From Simmondsia chinensis (taxonomy: Eukaryota; Streptophyta; Magnoliopsida; Caryophyllales; Simmondsiaceae), in contig JAGTTD010000010.1 of the NCBI GenBank assembly GCA_018398585.1, forward strand, positions 7,023,501 to 7,087,500: a stretch of DNA of 64,000 nucleotides, given 5' to 3'. How positions within the stretch are numbered: the first letter of the stretch is position 1; the number at the start of each line of letters is the position of its first letter. Shown piece by piece: positions 12,761 through 25,484 of this stretch. Made by a program: the position numbers and the translations under genes. The notes beneath the pieces are model-generated. The model had not been told where the DNA came from. It searched no databases and worked only from the letters and a program-made list of their open reading frames with translations.

Positions 12761-12774
12761 TTCCCCTTTTGCTC

Positions 12775-12775
<1 letters not shown>

Positions 12776-12819
<44 letters not shown>

Positions 12820-12820
12820 A
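12776..12820. repeat. C34-A11 homopolymer tract
   Basis: 34 C followed by 11 A on the plus strand, inside the RTE LINE just upstream of the endonuclease start on the minus strand. The lengths should be treated with caution, since such runs are hard to sequence. Confidence 0.85.
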
Positions 12821-13055
12821 CCCCTTTGAAGATGGTCTCAATCTCTGAGTTTAATAACCAGTAGCATTCGTCCACTATCTAAACTATCTTAGGTCAGTGA
12901 GCATATATATAGGGAGCTTACTACAGTCAATAACAGCAGCACAACAAAGATCAAGGTAAGGAGTAAATCAGATCAAACAAATTAAGATAAACCCAACCAG
13001 TGTGGATTAAAATACCACCTTGCAATAATAAAGGATAGATCAAACCTGGAGCTGG

Positions 13056-13752
13056 TGTGTAGTCGACAATCTGACTCGCCTAATACTTACCTAGGCCCGC
13101 TCTTGGCTGTTGATTGCGGGCTACTGGTTGTGGCGTGGTGGTGGTGGGTGGGTGGGTGGGTGGGTGGGTTGGGGTGTGGGCTGGTCGTGGTGGGTGGGGA
13201 GGGTACCGTTGGTGGGTGGTGGGGTGGGTACCGATGGTGGGTTCGTAGGGGTGTGGCTTATGTTGGTGAGGTGGGTACCAGTGGTGGATGGTGGTGGCTG
13301 TGGTGGTGCTGGTGGTGGTGTAGGTGAGGTGTGGGACTAGCGGTGGTGGCTGGTGGGGGTGTGGAGTTAATGGTGGTTGGTTGGGTGGGGTTGGGTTAGA
13401 TGGGAGGTGGGGGCTTGTAGGGGGTGGGGTGGGAACCGGGGGTGTTCAGCCGTGGTTTTGACTGGTTGGGACCAGTGGTGGGGACCGGTGTGCTATGGGG
13501 GTGCAAGGCACACGGGGGTGTGTGGTGCGTTTGGGGGGAGGGTGGAGGGAGGTTAGCGCTGGGTGGATGCTGGCCGGGGATGGCCTATCACCATCAAGGA
13601 TGCGTCACCGGCGTGGGTGGTCGGAGGTGGTCTGTGAGCTGGCCGGCAGACGTGGCAGCTAGCCGTTGGCAAGCTACAAAGGAGATAGAGAGTAGCACAG
13701 AGGACAAAGGAGAGAGTTGGTGTTAGAGCAGAGAGGGGAGAGTTGGTGTCTT
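13056..13752 (-). other. RTE LINE 5' leader, GT-rich on plus strand
   Basis: The region between the endonuclease start and the outer target duplication is rich in GGTGG and GGGTGGG on the plus strand. At 13145-13167 a run of GGGT units could form a G-quadruplex on the plus strand. The long plus-strand ORFs here (Trp/Gly/Val-rich) are artefacts of low-complexity sequence. The position inside the duplication-flanked unit makes it part of the LINE rather than of copia A. Confidence 0.6.
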
Positions 13753-14439
13753 TATTCTAGATTTATAGTCAGATGAAAAATATTAAGAAAATCTAGGAGG
13801 TCTTACGTAATAAGTATGGAATAGATGATAGTGCTGCTAAGAAGTATATTTACGCTTAGTGGTTATCTTTCATCATGATCGATGATAAACCTATTTTAGA
13901 TCGAGTATGAGAATTTGTGTGTTGACATACTTAATGAAGGAACGAAAAATGTGTGAGAAGTTTTGAGTGAATTATCTCATTGAGAAATTGCCTCCTTCAT
14001 GGGAAAAATATAAGACTCAATTAAAACATAAAAAGAAGGGCATGAGCTTACAAGAGTTAGTTTCCCATGTTAATCTCGAGGAACAAAACTGGAAACAAGT
14101 GAAAGAAAGGTCCTCTGAGCACTCTTCTATGTCTACTGACCTGGTTGAGTCAAAGAGTGCATGAAAGAATGACAGGTTTAAGAAGCCATGTAATGAGAGA
14201 TGTTCCAACCGAGATTCAAGCTCGAACTCGAAGCAAAAGCAAACCCATGGCAAGAGACCTCAAAACAACCCTCAAGGTGGAAAGAAAGAGGTCAAGGGAA
14301 CATGTTAGACTTGTGGTGAGATAGGCCAAATCTCAAGAGACTGCAAGAAGGGATTTGGACCAGGAAAGCCTAAGGAACACAAATCCCAGGCCAACCTCAC
14401 CAAGAGCGGAGATGTCTTTGTGGCCATGATCTCTGAGGT

Positions 14440-15560
14440 GAATATGGTTCGGAACATGGTCAAGTGGGTTGTAGATGTTGGTGCCACAAGGCACATCTGC
14501 ACCATTAAGGACTTGTTTCATGAGTATGGTAAAGTTGATGTGGGGGAGTGTGTGTTCATGGGCAATTCTAGTTTAGTCCATATTCTTGGCAAGGGAAAGG
14601 TTCTTCTAAAACTTAACTCTGGAAAGTTTTTATCTTTGTAAAATGTGTTGCATGTCCCTGATCTATGTAGGAATCTTATTTCTAGTGCATTGCTCAACAA
14701 ATCTAGTTTTAAATTAACTTTTGAATTTGATAAGCATGTTATCACCAAAAATACCAACTTTGTGGGGAAGGGTTTTTGTAATGGGGTCTCTTTGCAATTG
14801 ATGTTGAAACAAATGAGAATGCATCTACTTCTGCTTATATTGTTGAGTCAATGGATTTGTGGTCTCCTAGGCTCGGACATGTTAATTATAAGGTTAAGAA
14901 GCTTAAAAAAATGATTTTAATTCCCAACTGTAGTGCAACGAAACCTGACAAATGTGGTATATGTGTCGAGGCCAAGCACCCTAAACAAGTCTTTTAATAA
15001 ATTAGTTGAATGAACATATAGCCAACTTGAACTCGTGCATGCTAACTTAGGTAATGTTAAGAACACCTTGAGTAGAGGTGGTAAGAGGTATTACATTACC
15101 TTCGTTAATGACCGTTGGAGATTCACCAAGGTGTATCTCCTAAGTTCTAAGGATGAGGCTGAGAAGATTTTTCTCAAGTATAAGATAGAAGTTGAAAACC
15201 ATTAGACCATAGAATCAAGAATATTAGGTCTGATAGAAGAGGTGAGTATGACACTACCTTCCTTAAGAAACACTGTGATAAATGTGGCACAATTCATGAA
15301 GTATCAGTCCCTTATACACCCCCAACAAAGCTGAAAGAAAGAAGAAAACCCTTAAGAAGATAATGAACGCTATATTAATTAGCTCAAACTTACCCTCGAG
15401 CTTGTGAGGGGAAGCCATGCTATCTGCATGCCATGTGCTTAATAGGGTTCTACATAAAAGGCTAGATAGAACACCTTATAAATTATGGAAGGGCTATGTA
15501 ATTAACCTTCAATACCTCAAAGTGGGGGGTGTCTAGCTAAAGTTAGGGTACCAAAATTTA
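14440..15560 (+). pseudogene. copia A protease and integrase
   Basis: Protease: WVVDVGATRHIC at about 14467-14502 matches the family active site region D-S/T-G-A, but the residue after the catalytic Asp is Val. A GAG-pre-integrase block follows (PRLGHVNYKVKKLKKM, CGICVEAKHPKQ). The integrase core is seen at 15085-15560 as YYITFVNDRWRF, LLSSKDEAEKIF and a decayed RSDRRGEYD block. The region where the third catalytic Glu should lie is frame-broken. Many stops. Confidence 0.85.
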
Positions 15561-15729
15561 AAAGAAGTCCCAAAACAGTAGATGTTATGTTTATTGGTTG
15601 TGCTATGAATAGTGCTGCATATAGATTCATGTTATTGAATAGCTTGAACCCTAGGCTCGGTAAGATCATGGAGTCTTAAGATGCTGAGTTGTTTGAGCAT
15701 GTGTTTCCCATGAAAGAATCTATGCATTT

Positions 15730-17440
15730 GCTATTGCCTGCTTCTTTGCCTTATGCATTTACTCTCTCATCTAGTTATCCGCCCCCTGATCTTGAGGTTC
15801 AAGGGACTTAGAAGAGGTAAGGGGGCTCAAATTGAGACTAGTTTTGGACCTAACTTCATTGCTGCATTTTCTCTGAACACCCTAATTTTGATGAGAATGT
15901 TTTTATTGCATTCATATTGGAGGAAGATCCTAAGACATATCATGAAGCCATGAGATCCATAGTTGCTTCACTTTGGAGAGAGGCTATTAATAATGAGTTA
16001 GACTGAGTTATGAGTAATAACACTTGGGTGTTAGTGGACCTTCCTAGGGGGTGCAAACTCATAGCTTGTAAATGGGTGTTCAAAAAGAAATTGAGGACTG
16101 ATGGGTCAATTGACAAATTTAAGGCCAAATTAGTGGCCGAGAAGTATAATAAAAAACAAGATATAGACTTCTTTGATACTTATTCACCCGTCACTAAGAT
16201 AGTCACTGTAAGTGCTTTGATTGCTCTAGCATCCGTACATAACATTGTAATACATCAAATGGATGTCAAAACTGCTTTCTTGAATGGTGACCTTAAGGAG
16301 AAAATTTACATGGAACAACTCAAGGGGTCTGATGTTCCAGGTATGGAGTATAAAGTCTGTAAACTTGTAAAGTCCTTATATGGACTTAAGTAAGCTCCTA
16401 AACAATGTCATCAAAAGTTTGATTGCACTTTCGTCACACATGGTTTTGTTGTGAATAGTGGTGAGGCATATGTGTACTCTGAGCATGTTGATAATTTGTG
16501 TAATAATCTGCTTGTATGTTGATCACCGGCTTATTTTTGGTATGAGTGAGAATATTGTGAATGCTACTAAGTCTTTCTTGAGTTCATGCTATGATATGAA
16601 AGAACTTGTAAGGCTAATGTGACCCTTGGCATTAAAAGTGTTAGATCACCATAGGGTTTGACTTTAAGTCAATCCCACTATTTGGAGAAAATATTGAAGA
16701 AGTTTGGTAACTTTGATCACACTCCCGATAAAACTCCCTATGCCCCAAATGTTCTCTTGAAAAGGAACATAGGTGATAGTGTGTCATAGGCTGAATACAC
16801 TAAAATTATTGGTAGTGTGATATTTTTGATGAATTGCACTCGTCCTGATACTGCCTATGCTGTTAGTAGATTGAGTCATTATACCCATAGTCCAAGTAAT
16901 AGCACTGGGTTGCTCTAGTTAGGCTTTTAAGATACCTTCGGGATACCATAGAGAGTGGGGTCTTTTTTTATAAATGATTCCATGATGTTTTAGAGGGACA
17001 CTGTGATGCCAATTGGGTATTTGACGTTGATGAGATTAACTCTACTAGTAGCTATATTTTTATACTTGCTAATGGTACTGTGTCTTGAAAATCTTGTAAG
17101 TAAACCTGCATTGCTAAATCGACCATGGAGTGGGAACTTATTGCTCTTGAGATGGCATGTTTGGAAGTTGAATGGCCGAGGAATATGCTAGGAGACATTC
17201 CATTACAAGGGAAGCACATGCCGTCAGCCTCGATGCACTGTGACTCACGAACAGCCATTGGAGTTGCTCAAAGTGAGGTATATAATAGCAAGTGTAAGCA
17301 TATCACCTGAGTCATGGTGTAGTAAGGCACCTTATTAAGAATAATATGATCTCAATCGAGTTTGTAAGGAGTAAGAAAAATTTGGCAGATCCCCTTCTAA
17401 TGGCCTTTCTAAGAAGGTGTATGTGATACAGCAGAGGGAA
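15730..17440 (+). pseudogene. copia A reverse transcriptase and RNase H
   Basis: 16010-16393 is an open RT stretch with NNTWVLVDLPRGCKLIACKW, FDTYSPVTKIVTV and HQMDVKTAFLNGDLKEKIYM, followed by a stop after LVKSLYGLK. The catalytic YxDD region near 16510-16530 is frame-broken. RNase H scraps lie at 17003-17310, with MEWELIALEMACLEVEWPR and SMHCDSRTAIGVAQSEVYN. A C-terminal block (NLADPL-like) is near 17375. The product would copy the element RNA and degrade the template; this copy cannot. Confidence 0.88.
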
Positions 17441-18117
17441 TGGGGCTTAAGCACACTTGTGTGTCTTGATCTTAGTGGATAATGCTGCTGGTGCCTTGGA
17501 TCTGTTAATTTGCAATGACATTTTAGGCTAAGCCCTATGCTCTTAATGTCGTCCGTGGTGTGGGCAGCACACCTGATGGACACATGGCTACTGTCATGAG
17601 GTGATGATGAGCTTTGGCTCTTAATGTTGTCCATAGCCCGTAGTGGTGGTGTAGGGGAGCGCACTTGATACACTCACCGACCTGCCATGATGTTGAGGAT
17701 GAGCACTATTCTCTTAATATAGTCCATAGCCTATGATGGTGGTTTGTGGTAGCACATTTGATGGACTCACTTATGGGAATGTGAGAGTACTAAGACATTC
17801 TCTGTTGAGAGTAAGGGCTTACTCTCTGGAGCGTTCCTGAGTACCCAAGTATCAGATCTGTTTTGTTGAGAAGTTCCTCATACGTCTAGATTGCAGTGTG
17901 CGTTTCAACTCGAGAACCACACGAAGGGGAAGTGTGTGCTCTTCACACTGATTGCTCATGGTTCAAGACTATGTTCACCATTGGGTGGTTGTGGGACATG
18001 CATGTTCATTAGGTGTTGATTCAAGTCCAAAGACATTGGTATTTTCAAGTGTGGGTCCCATTGCTTTTTAACCTCCTTTCTTTCTTCCTCTTGTCAAAAT
18101 TGAATCATGAGGAGGTT
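17440..18117 (+). other. copia A 3' untranslated block with internal repeats
   Basis: About 680 bp of non-coding sequence separates RNase H from the 3' LTR. Three imperfect copies of a unit starting TCTTAATGT.GTCC begin at 17541, 17619 and 17712 and share TCCATAGCC, GGTGGT and TTGATGGACTCAC words. A pyrimidine-rich stretch and ATGAGGAGG (18107-18115) precede the LTR and may serve as polypurine tract. The block resembles that of copia D at 61275-61875. Confidence 0.7.
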
Positions 18118-19140
18118 TGTTTGAATTGTGGGTAGTGTGCTTCAATTTTGCCTATCTTGTGTTTTGCCTCTATCCCACATAAGAAAAGTAGTGAAGGGAA
18201 GTCTAGTTTGTATACCCCCTTCTTGTACTTGATAAAGTCTTGAGAGGCCTAGAGTGGGTTTTGTGTACCACACACACATGTGTGTGAGCCTGCCCTGCCT
18301 TGTCGAGCAGGCCGGACCTTTATTTTTACGAACATTAATTTTTACTTATCATAGACGATCTCCAGGGGAGTTCTTTGGCCTGATCTCGAGCTCATGGTTT
18401 TGAGCTCGAGCTCGCGGTGTTCTTCTGTGTCCAATCTCGAGGTTGTTATGCTCAAGTGTACGTCTGTTAGTCCAGGTATGAGTTTGAAGCTGCAAGCTCA
18501 AGCTCGAGTGACGCATTTTGACTCATCTCTGCCCACGACCTTTCATAACCATTTATTTACCTAGATTGTGCCCGGATTTTGCGCTTTTCCATCTTTCACT
18601 TTCCTAATTGGGGCTAGATTTCTTGCCCACAATCCTTAACCCATTCCAACTTGCATGTTAAGTATTTGTTTCTATAAATATCATGCTTTAGGGCGATGTT
18701 TAACACTGAGGAAAAAAATACAAAAATTCTTCTTCTTTTTCCCTCTAAAATTCTCTATGTTCTTACTCTAGTTACTGAGCAAGTTGGGGTGTATTCCAAC
18801 CCATCACGAGAGAGTACACTATTGTGTTGGGTGCCGTGTTAACCTTGGGAGTCGGAGTGCCTGGCAATCCCATTTGTACCATAGCAAGGGCATAAATGAC
18901 TTAGGGTAATGGTGGTGAACTCCACATCATGGCAACTTTCTTCGATTTCCTTCTTCTTCTCTGAATCTTTTAGTTTTAGTTGTTTAATTATCCCGCCTCA
19001 AGTCAAGTTGGTGTAAAAAGAGGTTTATTGTGTTCAGCTTTGTCTTTGTGTCGTTAAAGTTTTATTTGCCTCCATCTCGAGTTAGTCTTGGAGTCTCGAA
19101 TTTGAGAATTTGGCTGCTTATTTGCCCATATTTTCCAACA
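18118..19140 (+). repeat. 3' LTR of copia A
   Basis: Partner of 7626-8725, starting TGTTTGAATT and ending TTTTCCAACA. TATA box at 18673-18680. No (TA)n expansion here. Confidence 0.9.
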
Positions 19141-19329
19141 CAAGTATCTTCGCGAGTTCATCCCTTAGCCGTATCTTGGTATGCATCATTTACTTACACC
19201 TTGCATGATGATAAGAAGTGTCTTGGCATCTCTAATCGCACTCTCCTTATACTCCTTGGCCTTTGCCTATACCTAGTTTTCAAGTTCATCAAAATTCTCA
19301 TATTCGGAGAAACTCTAATTCATAATATC
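19141..19329 (-). pseudogene. possible copia gag scrap flanking copia A
   Basis: On the minus strand one frame gives KAKEYKESAIRDAKTLLIIM, which resembles the gag segment of some copia elements where DAKAL.IIQ follows a Lys/Glu-rich helix. It is broken by stops. Copia A is inserted at its lower end. It may belong to the same older element as 5910-7240, but the sequence just left of copia A does not clearly continue it. Confidence 0.35.
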
Positions 19330-19696
19330 TTAAAAATCTTAGGACATGAACAAAGTTTGCAATTGGAAGCTCCGCCATTCATAATTTCACCTTCAAATAA
19401 GGGAATAGTGTTTTGGGTATAAAAGAATCGAGAATTTGATGTTAAAGTCATTTGGCTAATTTTTTTGTTTATGAGATGGGGTTTTCGGTGCTTAAGAAAG
19501 GAGGCTAAGAAAACAAGGGGTTGACTCGAACTAAAAACCAACTAAAGAAAATGATAATCTAACACAAGAAAATAAAAAATAAAAAATAAAAATTTGTTGT
19601 ATTCTATATATTGAACTTAATACAAATTGTAGATACATGATGTCCTTATATAGAGACATAGATGCTGCAAATATGACAATTGTATACAATGGGAAA

Positions 19697-19868
19697 TGTT
19701 AAGTCAAGGTGCATTTTGCTATTGCTAGAGCATTCATATTGTAAATAACAAAATTACCCTTTTCTAGTTCAAAAAAGGTTGTTAATTAGCCTTTCTTTAA
19801 TTAGGGAAATTTTTTTCTTTTATATTGTAATTGCTCTAACAATAGTAAAATCTGCCCTGACATTAACA
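19697..19868 (+). repeat. small MITE, copy 1
   Basis: The ends are inverted over about 45 bp: TGTTAAGTCAAGG...TGCTATTGCTAGAGCA at the left and, on the other strand, TGTTAATGTCAGGG...ACTATTGTTAGAGCA at the right. The same unit recurs at 20886-21055. There is no coding capacity. The superfamily is unclear because the target duplication cannot be fixed (TA or TTAA are possible). Confidence 0.75.
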
Positions 19869-20885
19869 TCTCCTTATACAATTCGTTTATATAGTATTCT
19901 TTTGTATTGGTAAGGAGTGCAAAAGCGTTATCTAAAGAGGCAAACCAGCAGTTAAGGAAGGGGGTTGATGAGCTTTCAAATGAAGACCTCTATCTTAGGG
20001 GGTTGGAAGACAAACCATTAAACCAAGACCTTTAGCTCACTGGATACAGCTCATATAAGTACATACGTTAAACTCTTGTGAAAGAAATTAGATGTCAACT
20101 TGGTTTAGTGAGATAAAAAATGATTGTAGTTGGTTAAGGTGTTAACATAGAGTTTTACAAAGGATAAGGCTTTGTATGAGATAGATAATGTTGGAAGTTT
20201 GTTTTTGAGATAAAAGATAAGATTAAGGAAGCTAAGGTAAGGACATTACAAGATTATTCGAACTTGTTGTCTTCATCTTGTAGCAAAAATTAATATTTTA
20301 CTCCCATTCAAATTGTATATTACTTTGGCTAGGAATAACAAACTAATTATATGCAAACTAATTAAATAATCAATATTATTTTTCTGGACCTTCAACTTTA
20401 TTTTTCAATAATTGAGCACAAGTTCCACAATAAGGGTGCTGAATAGGACAAAGAACAAACTATCAGCAAAAAGAATAAAGTGCATTCACCAACATCATCC
20501 TATTAGACATGGAAGTTAATTAGGACCCCCAATCTAAGGGCCTAAAAACTCCTAATACAATTTATATATCGAGCTACTTCATATGGCTTATAAAGGAAAT
20601 TCGAGCAGACATACTGAACCTTATATTTTATCTTCGGTTATCAGTCTTAAGACATGTAGACTAGTTAATTAAGCTATAATATTTTAGAGTATTTACGGCC
20701 TATCCAATCATATTGTGCTATTATTTTTTTAGAATAATTTCTTTTTCAAATTAAGAGTGAGGACACGTTTGTAATTCTTTATTCACATGAGAAGATTGTG
20801 TTGACTTTTTTCTTCTTTTTGATTATCGATTTGTGGTGACGATGAGCATCACATCTAATTAGATCTAACTATAAAAAAAGGAAGA

Positions 20886-21055
20886 TGTTAATGTCATGGT
20901 GAATTTTACGACTGTCAGAGCATTCACATTACAAAAGATAAAAATTACTCTTCTTTAGTTCAAAAAGGTTGTTAATTAGCCCCTCTATAAATAAAGGTAA
21001 TTTTGTCTTTTATAGTGTGATTGCTGTAACAATAGCAAAATCCACTTTGACATTA
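20886..21055 (+). repeat. small MITE, copy 2
   Basis: Same family and orientation as 19697-19868, sharing the word GGTTGTTAATTAGCC in the centre and the ATTTTGCTATTG-type inverted ends. The two copies are about 1.2 kb apart and clearly diverged. Confidence 0.75.
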
Positions 21056-21139
21056 GTTGTCTCAGAAATAATGATCTTGCTCTCACAATAACAATTTTAC
21101 TCTAGCAATAACATTATCCTAAAAATATTATCATTGCAT

Positions 21140-22409
<1,270 letters not shown>

Positions 22410-22631
22410 TATTAGATGTCACTATATAATGTCATAATGTTGTCATAGCATCCCTTACCATATCCTATCATGTTTTACCATTCTACCCCTAGGGTTTGTG
22501 TTAGTCAAGGGTATTCATTGTAATTGTTACTCTCCTTATCTCCTATAAATAGGGAGTATTTCCTTCACTTTCCTTATTTAAGTAAAACACATTTATTGTT
22601 GCATTATATTTATTTCTTTTATATTTTCATA
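22410..22631 (+). repeat. 5' LTR of copia B
   Basis: Same length as 27542-27763 and nearly identical by eye. TATA box TATAAATAG at 22544-22552. Confidence 0.92.
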
Positions 22632-22643
22632 TGGTATCAGAGC
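22632..22643 (+). other. copia B primer binding site
   Basis: TGGTATCAGAGC, complementary to the 3' end of initiator methionine tRNA, immediately after the 5' LTR. Confidence 0.92.
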
Positions 22644-22770
22644 AGTCTTAACTTCTTCTTTTTTTTTTTTTTTTCTCTCGTTCTCTATTTGAATTGGGTC
22701 TTATTCTTTTTTTTTTTTCCCCTACTTTACATAACTTTATTGTGCAATACAAAAGCAATTTTCTTTTTTT

Positions 22771-24240
22771 ATGGCAGCCCTCAACACCTCCTCCCCCTCT
22801 CGTGCACTTTCAAACCCTAACTCTAACTCCACCACCGCCGCCGCCCTCTCCCCAGCGCCGGTGGTCAGCCACCCTTGACCTCTGGAGGCTGAATCCCCTT
22901 GTGTCGTCCCCTCCTCGGTTGAACGTACCACCACACTCCTTGGGACAAGGACCGACCATGCAAATGTCGGATTCTCTTCCCTGGGTCTCTCCCTCAATGG
23001 GTACACGACTGCCGACGTCGCCATCTACGGTATGTCTCTTCCCTTTCTGAGGTCAACAATGACTCGAAACCTAGGCTATGGCATCCCCTCAAATCTCCCC
23101 CCCCCCCCTCTCCCATAACAGGACCTTCCCCTGTACCTGCTGGTGGGCTGGCTGGTGGGTCGTCGACCGTCACTAATGACGCATCGACACTATCGGCCTT
23201 CGGCCTTCGGCCATCTCCTACCCACGCAACCACAAGTAGCCCCCAGTCCTGTCTTACTTCCCCTATCTAACATCTCAAACATTGTTACTATTAAACTTGA
23301 AAACTCTAACGATTACCCCGGCATGGAAAGAACAATTTTTTTATGATTTTAATGGCTCATCAATTGATTGGTTCATAGATGGGAGTTATCCTTTCCCTAC
23401 TCCAAATTTACATGGCGCTGTCCTCCCTAATCCTGATTACATAACATGGGTTCGCACTGACCAAAGTCTTAGGTCCTGCATCGCTGCCACTTTATCCCGT
23501 CCACTTATAAATGATGTCATACGACAACCTACCTCCAAAGTTATGTAGGATGCCCTAGCCAAACGTTTTCGGGATCATTCGTTGGCCAAAGAATTTGACC
23601 TACACCCAACTTCACCATCACAAGAAAGATAGCAAAACCATGGACATATACATGACTAAACTCAAAAACATAATTGATGACCTCACTGCCATATACTGCC
23701 CCATTTCAAATAGAGAACTACTCCATCATGCCCTTTTTGGGCTTCCCCTTGAATATGCTGGGTTTGCTACTTTTATGAGACAATCCTCTTGCAACATCTG
23801 CTATGAGGAACTCAAAACCGCACTCCTCAATGAGAAAGCTGCAGTAATGCGCTATAACACGTGCCCCACCACTGATCCCTCTCGTGCTTTAGTCGCCACA
23901 GGGACAAGTCAACAAGGACAAAACCATGGACTCGGAGGTCTCGGACAAGGTGGCCGAGGACGTTCCACCAACCGTCGTGGTGGTCGCGAAGGCCGTCAAG
24001 GAGGACATGGTCAACCGCATAACCCTCATCCTATCGGGTCACAATCGTCAAATCTTGGTGCTTCACCTCACCCGCCCTCCTCGGTGAGATCCGCTGCCCC
24101 CCTTCATTCAACTACAATAGTAGCATTCTTGGTCTGCCTCCTCAACCATGTCGGATCTGTGGACACCATGGTCATGCCGCCCTCTCCTGCTACCACCGCT
24201 ATGATCAAAACTCGTACCCGGACCCTGCACAATCATTCTC
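22771..24240 (+). pseudogene. copia B gag
   Basis: The ATG at 22771 opens a Ser/Thr/Ala/Pro-rich N-terminus that stops near 22876. The capsid region resumes at 23282-23600 (VTIKLENSNDYPGM, then DYITWVRTDQSLRSCI) and 23595-23880 (MDIYMTKLKNIIDDL, ALFGLPLEYAGF). A Gly/Arg-rich stretch follows. An intact CCHC zinc knuckle, C-x2-C-x4-H-x4-C, is encoded at 24149-24190 (CRICGHHGHAALSC), in a different frame from the preceding ORF. Frameshifts and stops make it inactive. Confidence 0.88.
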
Positions 24241-25484
24241 AGCCTTGTCTATTCAAGAGCCTGATGACTTCAATTGGTACCCTAACTCTGGCGCTTCAAA
24301 CCACATGAAACCAAACTCAGGTATCGTTCATAAATCTCTTCTCTATAATGGCTATAAACGTATTCTTATCGGTAATGGTGCTCTACTTCCTATAACGCAT
24401 GTTGGGTCATCCACTTTACCCACTAAACATGGCTCTTTTCAACTTAAAAATGTCTTACTTGTCCCATAATTAACACATAACCTATTATCTATTAAACGAT
24501 TATGTCAAGATAATAACTGTATTGTGGAATTTGACTCAATTTTTTTCTCTGTCAAGGACAAGACTATGGGGACACTACTGCTAGGGGTTCGCAGTAACAG
24601 ACCTCTACACAGCTTTTCATCCAACATTGCAGGCTTAGTTGCACAAGCTCACAACGGACACTTATGGCATAATCATCTAGGACATTTAGGAAGCACCGCT
24701 CTTTGAATTTTATGTACTCGCAATCTTATTTCTGGTAATAAATTTACAGATATTTGTCAATCCTGTTGTTTAGGGAAGTCTCAGCGATTACCCTTTGAAC
24801 GTGCTATTCATACAACCATTGCACCTTTTTCAGTTAATTCATTCAAATACTTGGCAATCACCAGTTTTCTCCACTTCTCATCATAAGTATTATGTAATTT
24901 TTGTTGATGATTTTACACGATTCACATGGCTATACCCGATGCACCGGAAATCTGATGTTTTTGAACTCTTTGAAAATTTTAATACACTCATACAAAACCA
25001 ATTCAACACTAAAATCAAAATTTTTCAAAGTGATGGCGGCGGCGAATTTGACCATAGATGTATGAATGCCCTATGTATACGTCTTGGCATTCACTTTCGC
25101 CTCTCTTGTCGCGACACCCAGCAACAAAATGGTTTCGCGGAACAAAAACATGAACATCTACTTGAAATGACGTGTACTTTACTTATACAATTCAAACTCT
25201 TGTACTCGTTTTGGGATGACTCTATGTGCACCACATGCTTTACAATAAATCGATTGCCAACACCCTTGTTACAAAACCTGTCTCCCTTTGAAAAACTCTT
25301 TCAAAAAGTCCCTGACTACTATCGTTTTCGTGTTTTTGGTTGTGCATGCTATCCCAACCTCACTCCTAGAGCCCCACACAAGCTCGCCGCTCGCTCCAAA
25401 CCCCATGTTTTCTTAGGTTTTGCAGCCCACTACAAAGGCTATCGCTGTCTTGACCCAACAACAGGACCCCTCTATATAAGTTGA
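24240..25484 (+). pseudogene. copia B protease and integrase
   Basis: The protease active site reads WYPNSGASNHM at about 24277-24309: Asn stands where the family has the catalytic Asp. A GAG-pre-integrase block follows (GHLWHNHLGHLGSTAL). The integrase core at 24795-25484 keeps all three acidic positions: FVDDFTRFTW, FQSDGGGEFD and QQNGFAEQKHEH. It ends in the usual VFGCACYPN and FLGF blocks and stops at 25484, followed by a Pro/Ala-rich linker (25500-25920). Confidence 0.9.

Larger units (their letters stand above)
9576..13752 (-). mobile_element. RTE-type LINE (RTE LINE 1), near full length
   Basis: The element is flanked by a 15-bp duplication, TATACTAGATTTATA (9561-9575) and TATTCTAGATTTATA (13753-13767), with one mismatch. 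On the minus strand it starts with a CCACC-rich leader, then an apurinic endonuclease, then reverse transcriptase, and ends in (TTG)n at 9576-9590 instead of poly(A). A short microsatellite tail and a single endonuclease-RT reading frame are typical of RTE-clade LINEs. Insertion is in gag of copia A, so it is younger than copia A. Confidence 0.9.
8745..14345 (+). pseudogene. copia A gag, split by two insertions
   Basis: Gag is the capsid and nucleocapsid protein. The start at 8745 reads MSNQNKVNAGF and runs to the MITE. After it (9371-9568) the frame resumes with KTERLDEK, YKFWYDKIKF and DVHYTLLSDKAP. The RTE LINE follows, and gag resumes at 13768 with IWEVLRNKYGIDDSAAKK in shifted frames, then 13967-14164 (INYLIEKLPPSW-type block, LQELVSHVNLEE). 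A CCHC zinc knuckle at about 14310-14345 reads CGEIGQISRDCKK with its first Cys partner displaced by a stop and the His replaced by Gln. Stops and frame changes make it inactive. Confidence 0.85.
7626..19140 (+). mobile_element. copia A: Ty1/copia element with two LTRs and nested insertions
   Basis: LTRs at 7626-8725 and 18118-19140 share long collinear similarity, begin TGTTGG or TGTTTG and end CCGACA or CCAACA. The flanks CAAGC (7621-7625) and CAAGT (19141-19145) match at four of five bases, a likely worn target duplication. Gag, protease, integrase, RT and RNase H follow in copia order on the plus strand, all decayed. A hAT MITE and an RTE LINE sit in gag. Without these two insertions and their duplications the element is about 6.7 kb. 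No standard methionine-tRNA primer site (TGGTATCAGAGC) follows the 5' LTR. Confidence 0.9.

Noticed and set aside
13055..13726. Long plus-strand ORFs rich in Gly, Trp and Val
   Set aside because: They arise from GT-rich low-complexity sequence in the antisense of an RTE LINE leader; no domain and no start context.
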